Shown here: positions 62,716 through 64,000 of the stretch, piece by piece
Layout: the number at the start of each line of letters is the position of its first letter
Numbering within the stretch: position 1 is the first letter of the stretch
Assembly: GCA_025612375.1 (NCBI GenBank)
Contig: JAAXKN010000009.1
Span: forward strand, 1 to 64,000
Source: Ignavibacteria bacterium
GTDB lineage: Bacteria > Bacteroidota > Ignavibacteria > Ignavibacteriales > SURF-24
Direction: 5' to 3'
Length of the DNA stretch: 64,000 nucleotides
The notes under the pieces: model-generated
Databases searched by the model: none
Told to the model about the DNA's origin: nothing
The model's input: the letters and a program-made list of their open reading frames with translations, nothing else
Position numbers and translations under genes: made by a program

Positions 62716-63826
62716 TCAAACTTTATTATTCTGTGAGAACATGAGGAGGTAAGCTTTGATGAATTTATTCAGGTCGCCATCCATAACCCCCTGCACGTCT
62801 GAGGTCTCGACGTTTGTCCTGTGGTCCTTTACCATATTGTAGGGGTGAAAGACGTAGGAGCGGATCTGGCTTCCCCATTCGATCTTCATTTTGCCTTTTT
62901 CAATTTCATCGAGTTCGGCAATCTGTTTTTCCCTTTCGATCTGGTAGAGTCTGGACTTGAGGAGCTTCATTGCGTTATTCCTGTTCTGAAGCTGGCTGCG
63001 TTCGGTCTGGCATGCAGCCACGACACCGCTCGGGATATGAGTTATTCTTACGGCCGTTTCCACTTTGTTGACGTTCTGGCCGCCTTTACCGCCGGAGCGG
63101 TAAGTATCTACTCTTAAGTCTGCCGGGTTGATCTCAATTTCAATTGAGTCATCTACTTCAGGTATTACGAATACGGAAGCAAATGAAGTATGCCGTCTTT
63201 TATTTGCGTCAAAAGGAGAAATCCTTACCAGGCGGTGGACCCCGTTTTCAGCCTTAAGGTATCCGTAGGCAAATTCACCAGTAACCTCGATTGTAGCGCT
63301 TTTAATGCCGGCGCCGTCGCCTTCAAGCACATCGAGAACAGCCATCTTAAAGCCGTTCTGCTCGCCGTAGCGAAGGTACATTCTCATGAGCATTTCAGCC
63401 CAGTCCTGTGCCTCGGTGCCGCCGGCTCCGGAGTGGATGGTAAGTATACAGTTTTTATCGTCATCTTTACCGCTAAGCATGTTCTTAAACTCAAGGTTCT
63501 CGAGTGTATCCCTGAGCGAATCGAGCTCGGTTTGAATGTCCTCTAAAAATGAATCGTCATTTTCGGAGCGGGCAAGCTCAATGATGTCGTGTATATTTTC
63601 GCTTCTTTTCCTGACGTCCTCGTACAAATCTACCCATTCCTGCAGTGACTTGATCTGCTGGAGGACTTTTTGTGCCTCTGTCTGGTCGTTCCAGAACGAA
63701 GGGTCTTCTGTTTTAAGCTTAAGCCCCCTTATTTTTTCTTCCCTGGCATCTAAGTCAAAGATAGCTCCGCAGATTATTGATTCTCGACTGGTAATCCGAT
63801 AACTTTCTTACTTCTTCATCGTACAT
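62716..63826 (-). CDS. prfB: Peptide chain release factor 2, with programmed +1 frameshift
   Basis: RF2 reads UGA/UAA stop codons. The gene is join(complement 63758..63826, complement 62716..63756): 23 codons from ATG 63826 ('[16 protein letters not shown]...'), then CTT TGA C at 63760-63754, where the ribosome slips past one base and reads GAC. The total of 369 aa matches RF2. A Shine-Dalgarno-like GGAG sits three to four bases before the CTT, as in the E. coli frameshift site. Downstream motifs: '[18 protein letters not shown]' (the SPF stop-codon selector of RF2) and '[19 protein letters not shown]' (GGQ). A start at 63627 would cut off about 66 residues and is rejected. Confidence 0.93.
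63754..63765 (-). promoter_or_regulatory. prfB frameshift site
   Basis: On the minus strand: GGAG, short spacer TAT, then CTTTGAC. RF2 scarcity slows termination at the in-frame TGA and lets the ribosome slip +1 on CTT, giving autoregulation as described for E. coli prfB. Confidence 0.9.
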
Positions 63827-63865
63827 TAAAAATCCCTGTTTAATTGTTAACTGAAATATATTAAA

Positions 63866-63891
63866 AATGCCCCGTCCGCTAAAGACAGGGC
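63866..63891 (-). terminator. Terminator of the gene entering from the right edge
   Basis: Minus-strand stem GCCCTGTC/GACGGGGC (one G-T pair), loop of 7, then ATTTTTAA. It lies between the partial gene and prfB. Confidence 0.7.
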
Positions 63892-63940
63892 TAAAGAAAA
63901 ACTTCCGGAATTGCAGACTATAAAGATCTTAAAAAAGACG

Positions 63941-64000
63941 TTAAATATCCAATTCCATTCTTAAAAGTGCCGCAGCCAGAGTTTTGCCCTGGGCGTCGTG
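63941..64000 (-). CDS. C-terminal end of a gene cut by the window edge
   Basis: The last 60 bases on the minus strand read as 19 codons and a TAA stop ('HDAQGKTLAAALLRMELDI'), closed by a terminator 50 bases later. The tail is too short to assign a family. Confidence 0.5.
   Translation of the reverse strand, partial: HDAQGKTLAAALLRMELDI

Noticed and set aside
63194-63627. RF2-like protein starting at the internal ATG 63627 as the full gene
   Set aside because: Upstream sequence continues the RF2 domain in another frame and joins through a canonical frameshift site.

Overview
The window looks like chromosomal DNA of a facultatively anaerobic member of the Ignavibacteria or a near relative in the Bacteroidota/Chlorobiota group. 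Three kinds of evidence point there. Secreted proteins end in type IX secretion (T9SS) tails of the form 'AQNYPNPFNP...' with a PorV/PorQ-type partner protein. Three SusC-like TonB receptors carry an N-terminal carboxypeptidase-regulatory domain. Several genes have a TAnnTTTG-type -7 promoter element. Genus-level placement is inference. I see no phage, insertion sequence, CRISPR array or plasmid gene; this is core genome.

Layout. 1-4150: a TonB-dependent receptor and an orphan carboxypeptidase-regulatory-domain protein, separated by a spacer with a structured repeat. 4301-7035: a four-subunit 2-oxoacid:ferredoxin oxidoreductase (VOR-like). 7156-14418: lpd-lipB-E1(alpha-beta fusion)-E2-lipA, an NAD-linked branched-chain-type 2-oxoacid dehydrogenase together with its own lipoylation enzymes. 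14538-16919: an EamA transporter and, divergently, a Bacteroidota-type phosphoglucosamine mutase. 17156-21426: TonB receptor, DUF4249 lipoprotein and tandem-rhodanese lipoprotein. 21447-25377: DUF58 and TPR proteins, then the [FeFe]-hydrogenase maturases HydE and HydG. 25698-31348: a T9SS-secreted protein, LD-carboxypeptidase, PlsC-like acyltransferase and a POT-type peptide transporter. 31467-31995: four tRNA genes (Pro, Arg, His, Glu). 32184-35401: a LolCDE-like lipoprotein exporter. 35612-44763: a T9SS block (FG-GAP protein, TonB receptor, 1155-aa secreted protein, PorV-like barrel). 44820-54088: PepA, NrnA, a second (KorAB) oxidoreductase, DsbD and NadE. 54279-60366: TSUP transporter, glycogen-debranching-like lipoprotein, esterase, PspC and a LiaF-like protein. 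60400-63826: an MGMT-domain protein, YjbQ, an unknown barrel protein and prfB with a programmed frameshift.

How it fits together. The cell can decarboxylate 2-oxoacids by two ferredoxin routes and one NAD/lipoate route. This suits a metabolism that switches between fermentation or anaerobic respiration (HydE/HydG imply an [FeFe] hydrogenase elsewhere) and aerobic respiration. The outer surface is built by Lol, T9SS and TonB proteins and handles carbohydrates and peptides.

The most unusual item is a 78-bp intergenic element present twice (2946-3023 and 10010-10087). Each copy has two tandem units, ACAAGyC + 5-bp stem + TCC loop. The stem sequences differ between copies but stay perfectly paired, so the structure rather than the sequence is conserved. 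Other items worth a second look are the prfB +1 frameshift site, a perfect 9-3-9 palindrome upstream of korA, and the TonB/DUF4249/double-rhodanese cluster.
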